From: an uncultured Bacilli bacterium
GTDB taxonomy: Bacteria; Bacillota_I; Bacilli_A; RF39; UBA660
NCBI GenBank assembly: GCA_944371685.1
Contig: CALVXV010000033.1
Span: 1-10,325 of the forward strand
Direction: 5' to 3'
Length of the DNA: 10,325 nucleotides
This document shows positions 1 to 6,635 of the stretch, in pieces; positions within the stretch are counted from its first letter, which is position 1, and every line of letters starts with the position of its first letter. A model generated the notes under the pieces. The model was given only the letters and a program-made list of their open reading frames with translations. It ran no database searches and was not told the DNA's origin. The translations under genes and the position numbers were made by a program.

Positions 1-1119
1 ATTACTTTAGCAAATATTCCTTCAGATTTTTTATATGATAAATTTTTTCAGTTTGAGAGTGCCATATTTGATTTTTTAGTTAAGTATTTACCTTTATGGT
101 TTTCGGATTTGTTGGTACATGGAGTGTACAGGGTTATGGCTTGGGTGGTGGCGGTTATGCTTCCACCGATGGCAATATTTTTTCCACTTTTTACATTGCT
201 TGAAGATTTTGGGATACTACCTAGGATTGCATTTAATTTAGATAAAGTGTTTGAGAAGTGTTCATCATGTGGTAAACAGTCACTTACAATGCTTATGGGA
301 TTTGGATGTAATGCGGTTGGAGTGACTGGGGCTAGGGTGATTGATTCACCTAGAGAAAGATTGATAGCTATTTTGACTAATAGTTTTGTGCCGTGTAATG
401 GTCGTTTTCCACTTTTGATTTCTTTAATTACGATGTTTTTAGTAACTAATAATGTTTCTGGGTTAATGAGAGCTTTTATTTTATTAATTTTTATTTTAAT
501 TGGAGTAGTGGTTACTTTTATAGTTTCTAAGATTTTATCTTTGACTATTTTAAAAGGGGTTCCTTCTTCATTTACTTTGGAACTTCCACCTTATAGAAGG
601 CCACAGATAGGAAAAGTTTTAGTTAGGTCTTTAATTGATAGAACTTGGTTTGTTTTAAAAAGAGCTATTTTGGTATCTGCGCCGGCTGGTTTAGTAATTT
701 GGATTTTATCTAATGTTAGTGTGAATGGAGTGACTTTACTTAAGTCTTTATCTTTGATTTTAAATCCGTTTGGAGAATTTATTGGTATGGATGGGGTAAT
801 TTTAGTGGCATTTCTTTTGGGCTTTCCAGCAAATGAGATTGTCATCCCAATTATGATTATGGGGTATATGTCGCTTGGTATGATAACTGATATGAATGAT
901 TTATCTATGCTTAAAGAACTTTTTATAGATAATGGCTGGAGTTTGGTTACAGCACTTTGTGTGATGATTTTTTCTTTATTTCATTTTCCTTGTTTGACAA
1001 CTATTTTGACAATAAAAAAAGAAACTGGTAAGTGGAAGTGGTGTTTTCTTTCATTTATAATTCCATTTATTATTGGAATTGTATTATGTTTATTTATAAG
1101 AATTTTATTTGGGGGTTAA
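1..1119 (+). CDS. feoB: Ferrous iron transport protein B, C-terminal membrane part (5' end outside window)
   Basis: The frame is open from base 1, so the gene is cut by the window edge; 372 residues are visible and the N-terminal GTPase domain lies upstream. FeoB imports Fe2+ across the cytoplasmic membrane. The visible part carries both FeoB 'gate' repeats with their conserved cysteines: GFGCNAVG (Cys at fragment residue 103) followed by ARVIDSPRERL, and FVPCNGRFPLLI (Cys at residue 132). The second half holds further hydrophobic helices, including the ILNPFGEFIGMDGV and LGFPANEIVIP segments typical of Firmicutes FeoB. A TTG at 109 is not a real start, because clear FeoB-like sequence continues upstream in frame. 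No feoA is visible, and no convincing terminator follows the stop. The family call is very secure; metal specificity is inferred from the family. Confidence 0.95.
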   Translation: MTLANIPSDFLYDKFFQFESAIFDFLVKYLPLWFSDLLVHGVYRVMAWVVAVMLPPMAIFFPLFTLLEDFGILPRIAFNLDKVFEKCSSCGKQSLTMLMGFGCNAVGVTGARVIDSPRERLIAILTNSFVPCNGRFPLLISLITMFLVTNNVSGLMRAFILLIFILIGVVVTFIVSKILSLTILKGVPSSFTLELPPYRRPQIGKVLVRSLIDRTWFVLKRAILVSAPAGLVIWILSNVSVNGVTLLKSLSLILNPFGEFIGMDGVILVAFLLGFPANEIVIPIMIMGYMSLGMITDMNDLSMLKELFIDNGWSLVTALCVMIFSLFHFPCLTTILTIKKETGKWKWCFLSFIIPFIIGIVLCLFIRILFGG

Positions 1120-1178
1120 TTGAATATAATATATTTGGGTTAAGAAATATTTTAATAAAGTGTCTTTTGAATTAGAAT

Positions 1179-1207
1179 TTGATATTTTTAATTTTAAGTG
1201 TTATTAT
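1179..1207 (+). promoter_or_regulatory. Sigma-A-type promoter for the 126-aa gene
   Basis: A TTGATA -35 (1179-1184) and a TATTAT -10 (1202-1207) are separated by exactly 17 bp. Transcription would begin near 1213-1215, leaving a leader of about 17 nt that already contains the ribosome binding site. This supports an independent transcript rather than feoB read-through. It is also evidence against a GTG start at 1198, which lies upstream of the expected transcription start. Confidence 0.6.
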
Positions 1208-1220
1208 ATAAGGCACTTAA

Positions 1221-1227
1221 GGAGGAG
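1221..1227 (+). promoter_or_regulatory. Strong ribosome binding site fixing the start at 1231
   Basis: GGAGGAG lies 3 nt before ATG 1231, with the GGAGG core 5 nt away. An in-frame GTG at 1198 would add 11 residues, but it has no Shine-Dalgarno sequence and lies inside the promoter. Confidence 0.8.
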
Positions 1228-1230
1228 ATT

Positions 1231-1611
1231 ATGAATAGAGAACAAATGAAAATAGCTTATTATAATATTGGAGATAAATTAATTACTTTTTTTGAAGATG
1301 TTTTAAGTGCTGAGGATAAAATGGGATTTATGGTAAACGTAGATAATATGACTAATGGTTCTATTTCTTGCGGTGATATGTGCATTAGTTATATTGTTAT
1401 TAATGACAATGAGATGATTTATGTTTACCGTGATAGTGAGGGAATGATTTGTCTTAATACAAGTAGTTTGGATAAAACATTTACGAATGTTGGTGATAGA
1501 AGCTATTTTGGATATGATCAATTTCAAAAAGAACCTTTTGATTTTATTCAAAAGGTTATGAATGAGAATTTGGTTTTAAGAAAGAATAAAGTTAAACAGT
1601 ATCACATTTAA
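1231..1611 (+). CDS. Hypothetical protein, 126 aa
   Basis: I do not recognise this family. The protein begins MNREQMKIAYYNIGDKL and appears soluble: there is no signal peptide or long hydrophobic segment. The first 25 or so residues look helical (YYNIGDKLITFFEDVL). The middle alternates polar and hydrophobic residues in short beta-like strands (SISCGDMCISYIVIN, EMIYVYRDSEGMICLN). The C-terminus is basic and probably helical (FIQKVMNENLVLRKNKVK). There are three cysteines (SCGDMC and MICL), not in a clear metal-binding arrangement. It has its own promoter and a strong ribosome binding site. Its last 20 bp, including the stop, overlap the 3' end of the convergent radical SAM gene. The alpha/beta layout would fit a small sensory or adaptor fold, but that is speculation and I assign no function. 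Confidence 0.8.
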   Translation: MNREQMKIAYYNIGDKLITFFEDVLSAEDKMGFMVNVDNMTNGSISCGDMCISYIVINDNEMIYVYRDSEGMICLNTSSLDKTFTNVGDRSYFGYDQFQKEPFDFIQKVMNENLVLRKNKVKQYHI

Positions 1612-2533
1612 CACCTTGATAAGTATTTCTTTTTACCATTTCTTTATCGATGCCATTTAGGACGTCGATTTTTTTTATAGTCCAGCTTGGAGCAATTAGA
1701 CTTTCTTTCATAGGATCACCGGTTAATCTTTGGATGACTATTTTAGGGTTTAGATGTTCTAATTGATTAATGGTGATGTCAATATATTCATCTTGTGTTA
1801 GGATATGAAATGGTTTAATTTTATAATATTTTTCTAATGGGGTGTCTTTTAGAATAGAAAGCATATGAATTTTAATGCCATCTATATTTAGTTTGTTTAG
1901 GTATTTTACGGTGTCAATCATCATTTCTTTAGTTTCTCCAGGAAGTCCATTGATGATGTGGACGACGGTGAAGATGTTTTTTTCTTTTAGTTTTTTTAAT
2001 GCTTTTTCAAAGCATTTTAGGTTATGACATCTATTGATTATTTTTGATGTTTGGTCATGGATGGTTTGAAGGCCGAGTTCAACGGTTATAAATGTTTTTT
2101 TGTTTAATTGTTCTAAGTAGTTTATACATTCGTCAGATAGGCAGTCAGGTCTAGTGGCAATGGACAAGCCAACGACATTTTCTTGTTTTAATATGGTTTT
2201 ATATTTTTCTTTTAGGACGTTTAATGGGGCATAGGTATTGGTTCTGGCTTGAAAGTAGCCGATGTATTTAGTGTTTGGCCATTTTTTGTTCATGACTTTT
2301 TTAATTTCATTAAACTGTTTTATTAAATCTTCTTTGGGGTTACCACCGTATTCACCACTACCTGATTTAGAACAGTATATGCAGCCATTTTTGGATAATG
2401 TTCCATCAATGTTTGGACAGGTGAAACCAGCGTTTAGGCTTATTTTACATACCTTTGTCCCAAATTTTTGTTTATAAAAATAATCTAGGGTATGATATCT
2501 TTTATTAGTGTTTGAGTATATAAAGTTGTTCAT
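1592..2533 (-). CDS. Radical SAM protein, TIGR01212 / YhcC-YtqA family
   Basis: This 313-aa protein is a radical SAM enzyme that should bind a [4Fe-4S] cluster and cleave S-adenosylmethionine; the substrate of this family is not known to me. The cluster motif is the expanded spacing typical of the family: Cys39, Cys51 and Cys54 in FTCPNIDGTLSKNGCIYC, i.e. C-X11-C-X2-C rather than CX3CX2C. Other family signatures follow in order: YFQARTNTYAPL, VGLSIATRPDC, TVELGLQT, VHIINGLPGET, DGIKIHMLSILKDTPL and a C-terminal LIAPSW. Length matches E. coli YhcC (about 310 aa). ATG at 2531-2533 follows a TAGGTGAT ribosome binding site on the minus strand. It is transcribed alone, divergently from the transporter and convergently with the 126-aa gene. 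Confidence 0.93.
   Translation of the reverse strand: MNNFIYSNTNKRYHTLDYFYKQKFGTKVCKISLNAGFTCPNIDGTLSKNGCIYCSKSGSGEYGGNPKEDLIKQFNEIKKVMNKKWPNTKYIGYFQARTNTYAPLNVLKEKYKTILKQENVVGLSIATRPDCLSDECINYLEQLNKKTFITVELGLQTIHDQTSKIINRCHNLKCFEKALKKLKEKNIFTVVHIINGLPGETKEMMIDTVKYLNKLNIDGIKIHMLSILKDTPLEKYYKIKPFHILTQDEYIDITINQLEHLNPKIVIQRLTGDPMKESLIAPSWTIKKIDVLNGIDKEMVKRNTYQGVKCDTV
1646..1676 (+). terminator. Possible weak terminator for the 126-aa gene
   Basis: ATCGA (1646-1650) and TCGAT (1665-1669) can pair around an internal loop with an additional CC/GG pair, followed directly by eight T residues (1669-1676). It lies 35 bp past the stop at 1611, inside the 3' coding part of the convergent radical SAM gene. 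The T run also encodes Lys-Lys-Ile on the other strand, so coding alone could explain it. Confidence 0.3.
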
Positions 2534-2548
2534 AATATCACCTAGTTT

Positions 2549-2578
2549 ATTATAGCATATATATTTATTTTGTGAAAA
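2549..2578 (-). promoter_or_regulatory. Promoter of the radical SAM gene
   Basis: Read on the minus strand, TATAAT (2554-2549) is preceded by TGC, making an extended -10. A TTTTCA -35-like hexamer (2578-2573) sits 18 bp upstream. The expected leader is about 10 nt, just room for the TAGGTGAT ribosome binding site. Confidence 0.55.
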
Positions 2579-2613
2579 AGGGATGAAAAATGTTTGTTTT
2601 TATAATAAAAAGC

Positions 2614-2642
2614 TTTATATTACAAGGTTTTTTTGATATAAT
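2614..2642 (+). promoter_or_regulatory. Promoter of the YfcC-like transporter gene
   Basis: Perfect TATAAT -10 (2637-2642) with an upstream TGA (extended -10), and a TTTATA -35-like hexamer (2614-2619) at 17 bp. The transcript would begin near 2649, at the GGGAGG ribosome binding site (2649-2654), which sits 9 nt before GTG 2664. Expected leader about 15 nt. Confidence 0.65.
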
Positions 2643-2663
2643 GCTACTGGGAGGTAGAGAAAG

Positions 2664-4244
2664 GTGAAAAAAAAGTTACTTAAGGTAATAGGAATATCTT
2701 TCTTAATTTTCGTAGTGTTAAGTTGGATTATTCCAGTAGGCACATATTCAAGTGGAGAACTAACAACAAATGGAATTGATCCAGTTGGATTGATTGATTT
2801 ATTTAATACACCAATTCAAGCTTTTACAACATTTGTGTTATATGGAGTAGTGTTTGCAGTTATTGGTGGACTTTATGGCGTTATGGAAAAAACTGGCGCT
2901 TTAGAGAAGCTTACTGATAAAATGGCTGGTGCTTTCAAAGGTAAAGAGAGAGGATTTGTAATTTTAACAGTTATTTTATTTGTGGTACTTTCTTCTGTTA
3001 CTGGTTTAATTATTCCATTATTTGCACTTGTTCCTTTGTTTGCAGCTGTACTTTTTGCAATGAATTATGATAAGCTTACAGTTATGGCTTCAACAGTTGG
3101 ATCATTACTTGTTGGTTCAATTGCTTCAACTTATGGTTTTAATATTACTGGATATACTAAAAACCTTTTAGGTTTGGATATGAATAACCAAATTGTGGCT
3201 AAAATTATTTTATTAGTTGTTTTGGTTGTTGCTCTTATTTTTATAATACTTACTTCTAGTAAAAGAACTACGAATAAAGATGTAAAAGAGGCTAAAGTGA
3301 ATAAAGATAAAAAAGAGGTTAAGGATACTAAGGAAGATAAGAAGGCAACTAAGAGTAGTAATAGTAAAAAAGCTAAGAAGCCAGCTAGTAAGACGACGGC
3401 TAAAAAGACAAGTAGTAAAACTACTGGTAAAAAAGCATCAAAATCAACTACTAAAGCGTTTGCGGTTTCTAAATCTGTTAAGAAGGTATTAAAAAAATCT
3501 CAGATTAGTGTGATACCACTTGTGATTATTTTCTTACTAATATTTATTTTATGTTTAGTAGGTATGTATAATTGGTATTATTCATTTGGTATTGAAGTGT
3601 TTAGTGATTTACACGAAGCTATTATGGGTATTGAGATCAATGATTTTCCAATTTTTGAACATTTATTAAGTGGTATTTCAGAGTTAGGATATTGGAGTAA
3701 TGTTGAATTTGCTGGAGCTATGATTATTGCAGCAGGTATTATTGCTTGGATTTATAGACTTAGCTTAGATGAGTTTATTGAGAGTTTTATAGCTGGTGTT
3801 AAAAAGTGGCTTCCAACTGCTTGTTTAGCTGCTTTGGCTAGTGTAATTTTATCTATTTTGTATCAAGCATCTTATGCTGGAACTGGTACTTTAGTTGATA
3901 CAGTGAATGCTAAAATGTTTGAACTTACTGATGGATTTAATGTGCTTACAACTGGTGTTGCATCATTATTTGGTAGTTTCTTCTTCAATGATTTATATTA
4001 TTTACTTGCTAATATATCTACTTATATTTCAGGTTTTGATGCAGCCGCACTTTCTAATGCAGGACTTCTTATCCAATCTGTTTATGGAATTGCAATGCTT
4101 ATTTTCCCAACTAGTGTGATTTTGATTGCTGGATTAAGTTTATTTAATATTTCATATAAACAATGGATGAAGTATATTTGGAAGTTTGCTTTAATTGCAT
4201 TATTACTAGTACTTTTAACTTGTGGAATTATAACACTTTTATAG
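2664..4244 (+). CDS. YfcC/DcuC-like membrane transporter with lysine-rich cytoplasmic insert
   Basis: 526-aa polytopic membrane protein with a GTG start behind GGGAGG. The N-terminus (KVIGISFLIFVVLSWIIPVGTY), then YGVMEKTGALEKL, resembles the YfcC/DcuC (C4-dicarboxylate carrier-like) family. The second half keeps its layout: AGIIAWIYRLSLDEFIESF, GVKKWLPTACLAALA and a C-terminal FPTSVILIAGLSLFNISYKQW. Hydrophobic blocks fall near residues 5-24, 55-73, 97-135, 143-158, 178-197, 282-303, 350-364, 383-402, 425-450, 466-495 and 505-526. Residues about 198-279, between the two halves, form a lysine-rich, low-complexity, probably disordered stretch with about 29 Lys. From memory, the small-residue substrate motifs of YfcC (GSTLNPF-like and PSGSG-like) are replaced here by ASTYGFN and FFFNDLYY, so substrate cannot be inherited from the family name. 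It is monocistronic between its own promoter and terminator. Confidence 0.75.
   Translation: MKKKLLKVIGISFLIFVVLSWIIPVGTYSSGELTTNGIDPVGLIDLFNTPIQAFTTFVLYGVVFAVIGGLYGVMEKTGALEKLTDKMAGAFKGKERGFVILTVILFVVLSSVTGLIIPLFALVPLFAAVLFAMNYDKLTVMASTVGSLLVGSIASTYGFNITGYTKNLLGLDMNNQIVAKIILLVVLVVALIFIILTSSKRTTNKDVKEAKVNKDKKEVKDTKEDKKATKSSNSKKAKKPASKTTAKKTSSKTTGKKASKSTTKAFAVSKSVKKVLKKSQISVIPLVIIFLLIFILCLVGMYNWYYSFGIEVFSDLHEAIMGIEINDFPIFEHLLSGISELGYWSNVEFAGAMIIAAGIIAWIYRLSLDEFIESFIAGVKKWLPTACLAALASVILSILYQASYAGTGTLVDTVNAKMFELTDGFNVLTTGVASLFGSFFFNDLYYLLANISTYISGFDAAALSNAGLLIQSVYGIAMLIFPTSVILIAGLSLFNISYKQWMKYIWKFALIALLLVLLTCGIITLL
3255..3500 (+). other. Lysine-rich low-complexity insert within the transporter gene
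   Basis: Codons 198-279 encode a histone H1-tail-like stretch: about 29 Lys in 79 residues, mixed with Ala, Thr and Ser (for example KKAKKPASKTTAKK and TGKKASKSTTK). The first third (to about residue 228) also has Asp/Glu, giving K/E/D alternation; the last two thirds have no acidic residues and are purely cationic. It joins the two transmembrane halves and by the positive-inside rule should be cytoplasmic. The frame stays open with no disturbance, so it is a genuine part of the protein. Confidence 0.85.
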
Positions 4245-4270
4245 AAACTACTTTCGAGTAGTTTTTTTCT
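4245..4270 (+). terminator. Rho-independent terminator after the YfcC-like gene
   Basis: AAACTACT (4245-4252) pairs perfectly with AGTAGTTT (4257-4264) around a TTCG tetraloop, with T residues 4262-4268 as the U tract. It begins immediately after the TAG stop at 4242-4244. Confidence 0.9.
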
Positions 4271-4271
4271 A

Positions 4272-4280
4272 TGGTATAAT
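4272..4280 (+). promoter_or_regulatory. Extended -10 promoter of mscL
   Basis: TGG followed by TATAAT (4275-4280) is a perfect extended -10. A 17-bp-spaced -35 would be TTTCGA (4252-4257), inside the loop of the preceding terminator, and is weak. Expected transcript start is near 4287, about 17 nt before ATG 4304, with only a weak GAAAGAAG-type ribosome binding site. Confidence 0.6.
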
Positions 4281-4303
4281 TTTGGTAGAAAGAAGTTGGT
4301 TTT

Positions 4304-4699
4304 ATGAAGAAATTTATGGAAGAATTTAAAACATTTGCTTTAAAAGGCAATATGGTTGATATGGCGGTTGGTATTGTTATAGGTACTTCATTTTCTGGAA
4401 TTGTGACGTCACTTACAGATAATTTAATTAATCCAATTTTGAATGTTATAACTGGTGGGGCACGTTATAATTGGCAAGATATTTCAGGGTTTATTTCTGC
4501 TTTTTTAACAGCACTTATCAATTTTTTAATTATGGCTTTTGTTCTTTTTTGTATTGTTAAAGCAATTAATAAGGTTAAGTCTTTGGGACCTAAGAAGAAA
4601 GAAAAGCCGACAGTTAAAAAGTGTCCTTATTGTATGAGTGAGATTGATATAAAAGCGACTAGGTGTCCATATTGTACTTCGGTATTGGATAAGGATTAG
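4304..4699 (+). CDS. mscL: Large-conductance mechanosensitive channel with C-terminal zinc ribbon
   Basis: 131 aa. MscL opens under membrane tension and releases solutes during hypo-osmotic shock. The start matches the family: amphipathic N-terminus MKKFMEEFKTFALKGN, then the pore-lining first helix MVDMAVGIVIGTSFSGIVTSL with its Gly/Ala packing. The second helix is about residues 63-90 (ISAFLTALINFLIMAFVLFCIVKAINKV). The extracellular loop between them is short (about residues 44-60) compared with E. coli. The usual cytoplasmic C-terminal helix is replaced after a Lys-rich linker (KKKEKPTVKK) by a four-cysteine zinc ribbon, CPYC (107-110) and CPYC (122-125), with the pattern CPYCMSEIDIKATRCPYC. 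Similar ribbons occur on MscL in other Firmicutes, so this is a lineage variant. No terminator follows, so read-through into the YgjP-like gene is likely. Confidence 0.93.
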   Translation: MKKFMEEFKTFALKGNMVDMAVGIVIGTSFSGIVTSLTDNLINPILNVITGGARYNWQDISGFISAFLTALINFLIMAFVLFCIVKAINKVKSLGPKKKEKPTVKKCPYCMSEIDIKATRCPYCTSVLDKD

Positions 4700-4708
4700 A
4701 GTTTTTTG

Positions 4709-4717
4709 TGGTAAAAT
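4709..4717 (+). promoter_or_regulatory. Possible extended -10 promoter upstream of the YgjP-like gene
   Basis: TGG followed by TAAAAT (4712-4717) matches the extended -10 form seen before mscL and before the 495-aa gene. There is no -35 at 16-18 bp. A transcript from it would start near 4724, downstream of ATG 4716, which favours a start at 4734. Confidence 0.4.
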
Positions 4718-4733
4718 GGATAAGGTGATAGAG

Positions 4734-5378
4734 ATGGAAGTAACATTTGATTATAAATTAGATGGGGATGTTTATAAAGTTTTAGTTGTTAAGAAGCAAA
4801 ATAAAAATACTTATATAAAGATTAAAGATGATTTAACAATATATGTGACTACTAATTATTTAACAACTAAAAGGGAGGTTAAACGAATATTAGATAATGA
4901 GAAGGATTTTTTAAGAAAGGCTTTGTCAAGGGCTAGGAAAAAGTTGGAAAAAGAAAAGCTTTTTTATTATCTTGGTGAAAAATATGATATAATATTAGTA
5001 TCATTTGATAATATAGAAATAAGTGATGGTAAGATATATGTTAAAGATGAAAAGATGCTTGATAAATGGCTAAAAAAAGAAATTAAAAGGATTTTTACAG
5101 AAAGATTAGAATATAATTATGATTTATTTGACGAAGATATTCCTTTTCCAAAGCTTAAAATTAGAAGTATGAAAACAAGATGGGGAGTATGTAATAAACG
5201 AGATAATTCAGTTACTTTGAATTCAAAATTGATTAAATATTCTATTCATGAAATTGATTATGTGATTATTCATGAACTTTCACATTTTGTACATTTTGAC
5301 CATTCTAGTGATTTTTGGGAAACGGTAAGAATACATATGCCAGATTATAAGAAGGCAGTAGCTATTTTAAAAGAATGA
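4734..5378 (+). CDS. YgjP-like (DUF45) zinc metallopeptidase
   Basis: This belongs to the YgjP/WLM-like metallopeptidase family, soluble and presumably cytoplasmic; its physiological substrate is not established to my knowledge. The zinc site is the HELSH motif followed by HFDHSSDFW, giving two His of HExxH, the catalytic Glu, and the His of DHSSDFW as third ligand (His180, Glu181, His184 and His190 with this start). The preceding IRSMKTRWGVCNKRDNSVTLNSKLI is the other family signature. I chose ATG 4734 (214 aa, MEVTFDYKLDG) because AAGGTG (4722-4727) lies 6 nt before it. ATG 4716 would add six residues, has no ribosome binding site and overlaps a possible -10 box. The stop is TGA. The next gene starts 13 bp later, with its ribosome binding site overlapping this stop. 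Confidence 0.9.
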   Translation: MEVTFDYKLDGDVYKVLVVKKQNKNTYIKIKDDLTIYVTTNYLTTKREVKRILDNEKDFLRKALSRARKKLEKEKLFYYLGEKYDIILVSFDNIEISDGKIYVKDEKMLDKWLKKEIKRIFTERLEYNYDLFDEDIPFPKLKIRSMKTRWGVCNKRDNSVTLNSKLIKYSIHEIDYVIIHELSHFVHFDHSSDFWETVRIHMPDYKKAVAILKE

Positions 5379-5391
5379 GGTGGTTTGATAT

Positions 5392-6615
5392 ATGAAATTT
5401 AAGCTGTTTAGTGTTTTACTTATTTTTTTGATTTTGTTTAGTATGGTTCTTCCAACTAGTTATGCGAAGGAAAAAACTTTGAATCAACTTAAAGCAGAGG
5501 CCAAGGCTAATCGTGATGCTTATAATGAGGCTAAAAAGCAAAAAGAATTAACTGAACAAGAGAGAAATAATACAATTAAGCAAAAAGAAGATGTTGAGGC
5601 ACAGATTAGTAGTATTCAAAAGCAAATTTCAAATACTTCTAATAAGATTGTAGAGATTAAAAAAGATATTGAAAAAAAAGATGATCAAATGAAAGATATT
5701 ATGAGTTTTGTCCAAGTTACTAATGGTGATTCTAATTATTTGGAGTATATTTTTGGAGCGACAGATTTTACGGATTTTATTTATCGTATTTCAGTGGCTG
5801 AACAACTTGGTGATTATAATGAACAGTTAATTAAGGATTATGAGAAGGATGTTAAAGAGTTAGATAAAAAGCAAGAGGAACTTAATAAGAAGAATACTGA
5901 ATTAGCTAAGAAAGAAAATGAACTTAGTCAATTAGAGGTTAAGTTAAATGGGCAAATTGAAGAACTTCAAGAAGGTATGATGAGTAAAGATGATGAGTAT
6001 GAAACGATTAGTAGTATGATTAAAAGTTTTGAATCATTGAGAATATGTAGTGGTAATGATACTTTATCGTCTTGTCAAAGAAAGTTAAATCAAAGTATGT
6101 CTAATGGTTCTGGGTCTGTGGATGTATCTGGAACGCCTGGGGCTAATGGAACTTATATGCCGATTAGAAGGGGTAGAGTGACTAGTGATTATGGTTATCG
6201 TTCATATGATAATTCATTTCATACTGGTATTGATTTTTCAAATAGTGTACATGGTGATTCAGTTTATCCAGTGGCTACTGGTAAGGTCGTAAATATTACT
6301 TATCCAAAATATTCTGGAGCATGTGGTAACCATATTGTTTATGTTTATCATAATATTGGCTCTGGTTATACTACTTCTTATTGGCATATGACGAGTGTTA
6401 ATGTAAGGGTAGGACAAATGGTTTATCCTGATACGAGACTTGGTTCAATGGGGGGACTTCCTAGTGAAGATAGTTGTGCTGGAGGAACACATGTTCATTT
6501 GAATTTATTTAATGGATTACATACAACTAATAGTGGAAGAATTAATCCGAGAATATTAGTTACAAATATTCCATCAAAAGGTGTTTATTTTAAATCTAGT
6601 TATGGAAATAGATAG
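5392..6615 (+). CDS. Secreted coiled-coil peptidoglycan hydrolase, M23 (LytM) domain
   Basis: 407-aa exported cell-wall hydrolase of the EnvC/PcsB-like architecture. ATG 5392 follows GAGGTGG (5377-5383). The signal peptide is MKFKLFSVLLIFLILFSMVLPTSYA, with likely cleavage after SYA (residue 25). Residues about 28-105 and 140-215 are charged, Gln/Glu/Lys-rich coiled coils. A Gly/Ser linker (about 236-252) leads to the M23 peptidase at about 255-395. Zinc and catalytic residues are His277 and Asp281 (HTGID), His332 (YWHM), and His367/His369 (THVH), so all the expected residues are present. M23 enzymes cut peptide cross-links in peptidoglycan; the coiled coil in such proteins usually mediates activation by the division machinery. 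Four cysteines (219, 228, 311, 362) fall into two possible pairs. It is probably co-transcribed with the YgjP-like gene and ends in a terminator. Confidence 0.93.
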   Translation: MKFKLFSVLLIFLILFSMVLPTSYAKEKTLNQLKAEAKANRDAYNEAKKQKELTEQERNNTIKQKEDVEAQISSIQKQISNTSNKIVEIKKDIEKKDDQMKDIMSFVQVTNGDSNYLEYIFGATDFTDFIYRISVAEQLGDYNEQLIKDYEKDVKELDKKQEELNKKNTELAKKENELSQLEVKLNGQIEELQEGMMSKDDEYETISSMIKSFESLRICSGNDTLSSCQRKLNQSMSNGSGSVDVSGTPGANGTYMPIRRGRVTSDYGYRSYDNSFHTGIDFSNSVHGDSVYPVATGKVVNITYPKYSGACGNHIVYVYHNIGSGYTTSYWHMTSVNVRVGQMVYPDTRLGSMGGLPSEDSCAGGTHVHLNLFNGLHTTNSGRINPRILVTNIPSKGVYFKSSYGNR

Positions 6616-6635
6616 AGGAATTATCCTCTTTTTTT
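6614..6635 (+). terminator. Terminator overlapping the M23 stop codon
   Basis: AGAGGA (6614-6619) and TCCTCT (6624-6629) pair around an ATTA loop, followed by T residues 6630-6635. The 5' arm includes the last two bases of the TAG stop (6613-6615). Its T tract runs into a TTGACA hexamer (6634-6639). Confidence 0.85.

Noticed and set aside
591..845. Open minus-strand frame within feoB
   Set aside because: It lies opposite well-conserved FeoB membrane sequence and has no ribosome binding site; it is a shadow of the real gene.
1124..1155. Possible hairpin terminator after feoB
   Set aside because: Imperfect, almost pure A/T arms with a long loop and only a short T run; not distinguishable from chance in this base composition.
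1198..1230. GTG start extending the 126-aa protein
   Set aside because: No Shine-Dalgarno sequence, overlaps the -10 box, and lies upstream of the expected transcript start.
1303..1551. Open minus-strand frame within the 126-aa gene
   Set aside because: The plus strand has promoter, ribosome binding site and a coherent protein; the minus frame has none of these and a biased Ile/Thr/Asn composition.
2262..2477. Plus-strand frame opposite the radical SAM gene
   Set aside because: It lies opposite the N-terminal cluster-binding region of a clearly recognised family; shadow frame.
2601..2606. Additional TATAAT in the divergent intergenic region
   Set aside because: No -35 at suitable distance and no extended -10; a better promoter for the plus-strand gene lies at 2614-2642.
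3907..4119. Second plus-strand frame within the transporter gene
   Set aside because: Leu/Ile-rich frame shifted within a membrane-protein coding region; no ribosome binding site.
4716..4733. ATG 4716 as start of the YgjP-like gene
   Set aside because: No ribosome binding site, and it overlaps a candidate -10; ATG 4734 has AAGGTG at proper spacing. Not fully excluded if the gene is translated from mscL read-through.
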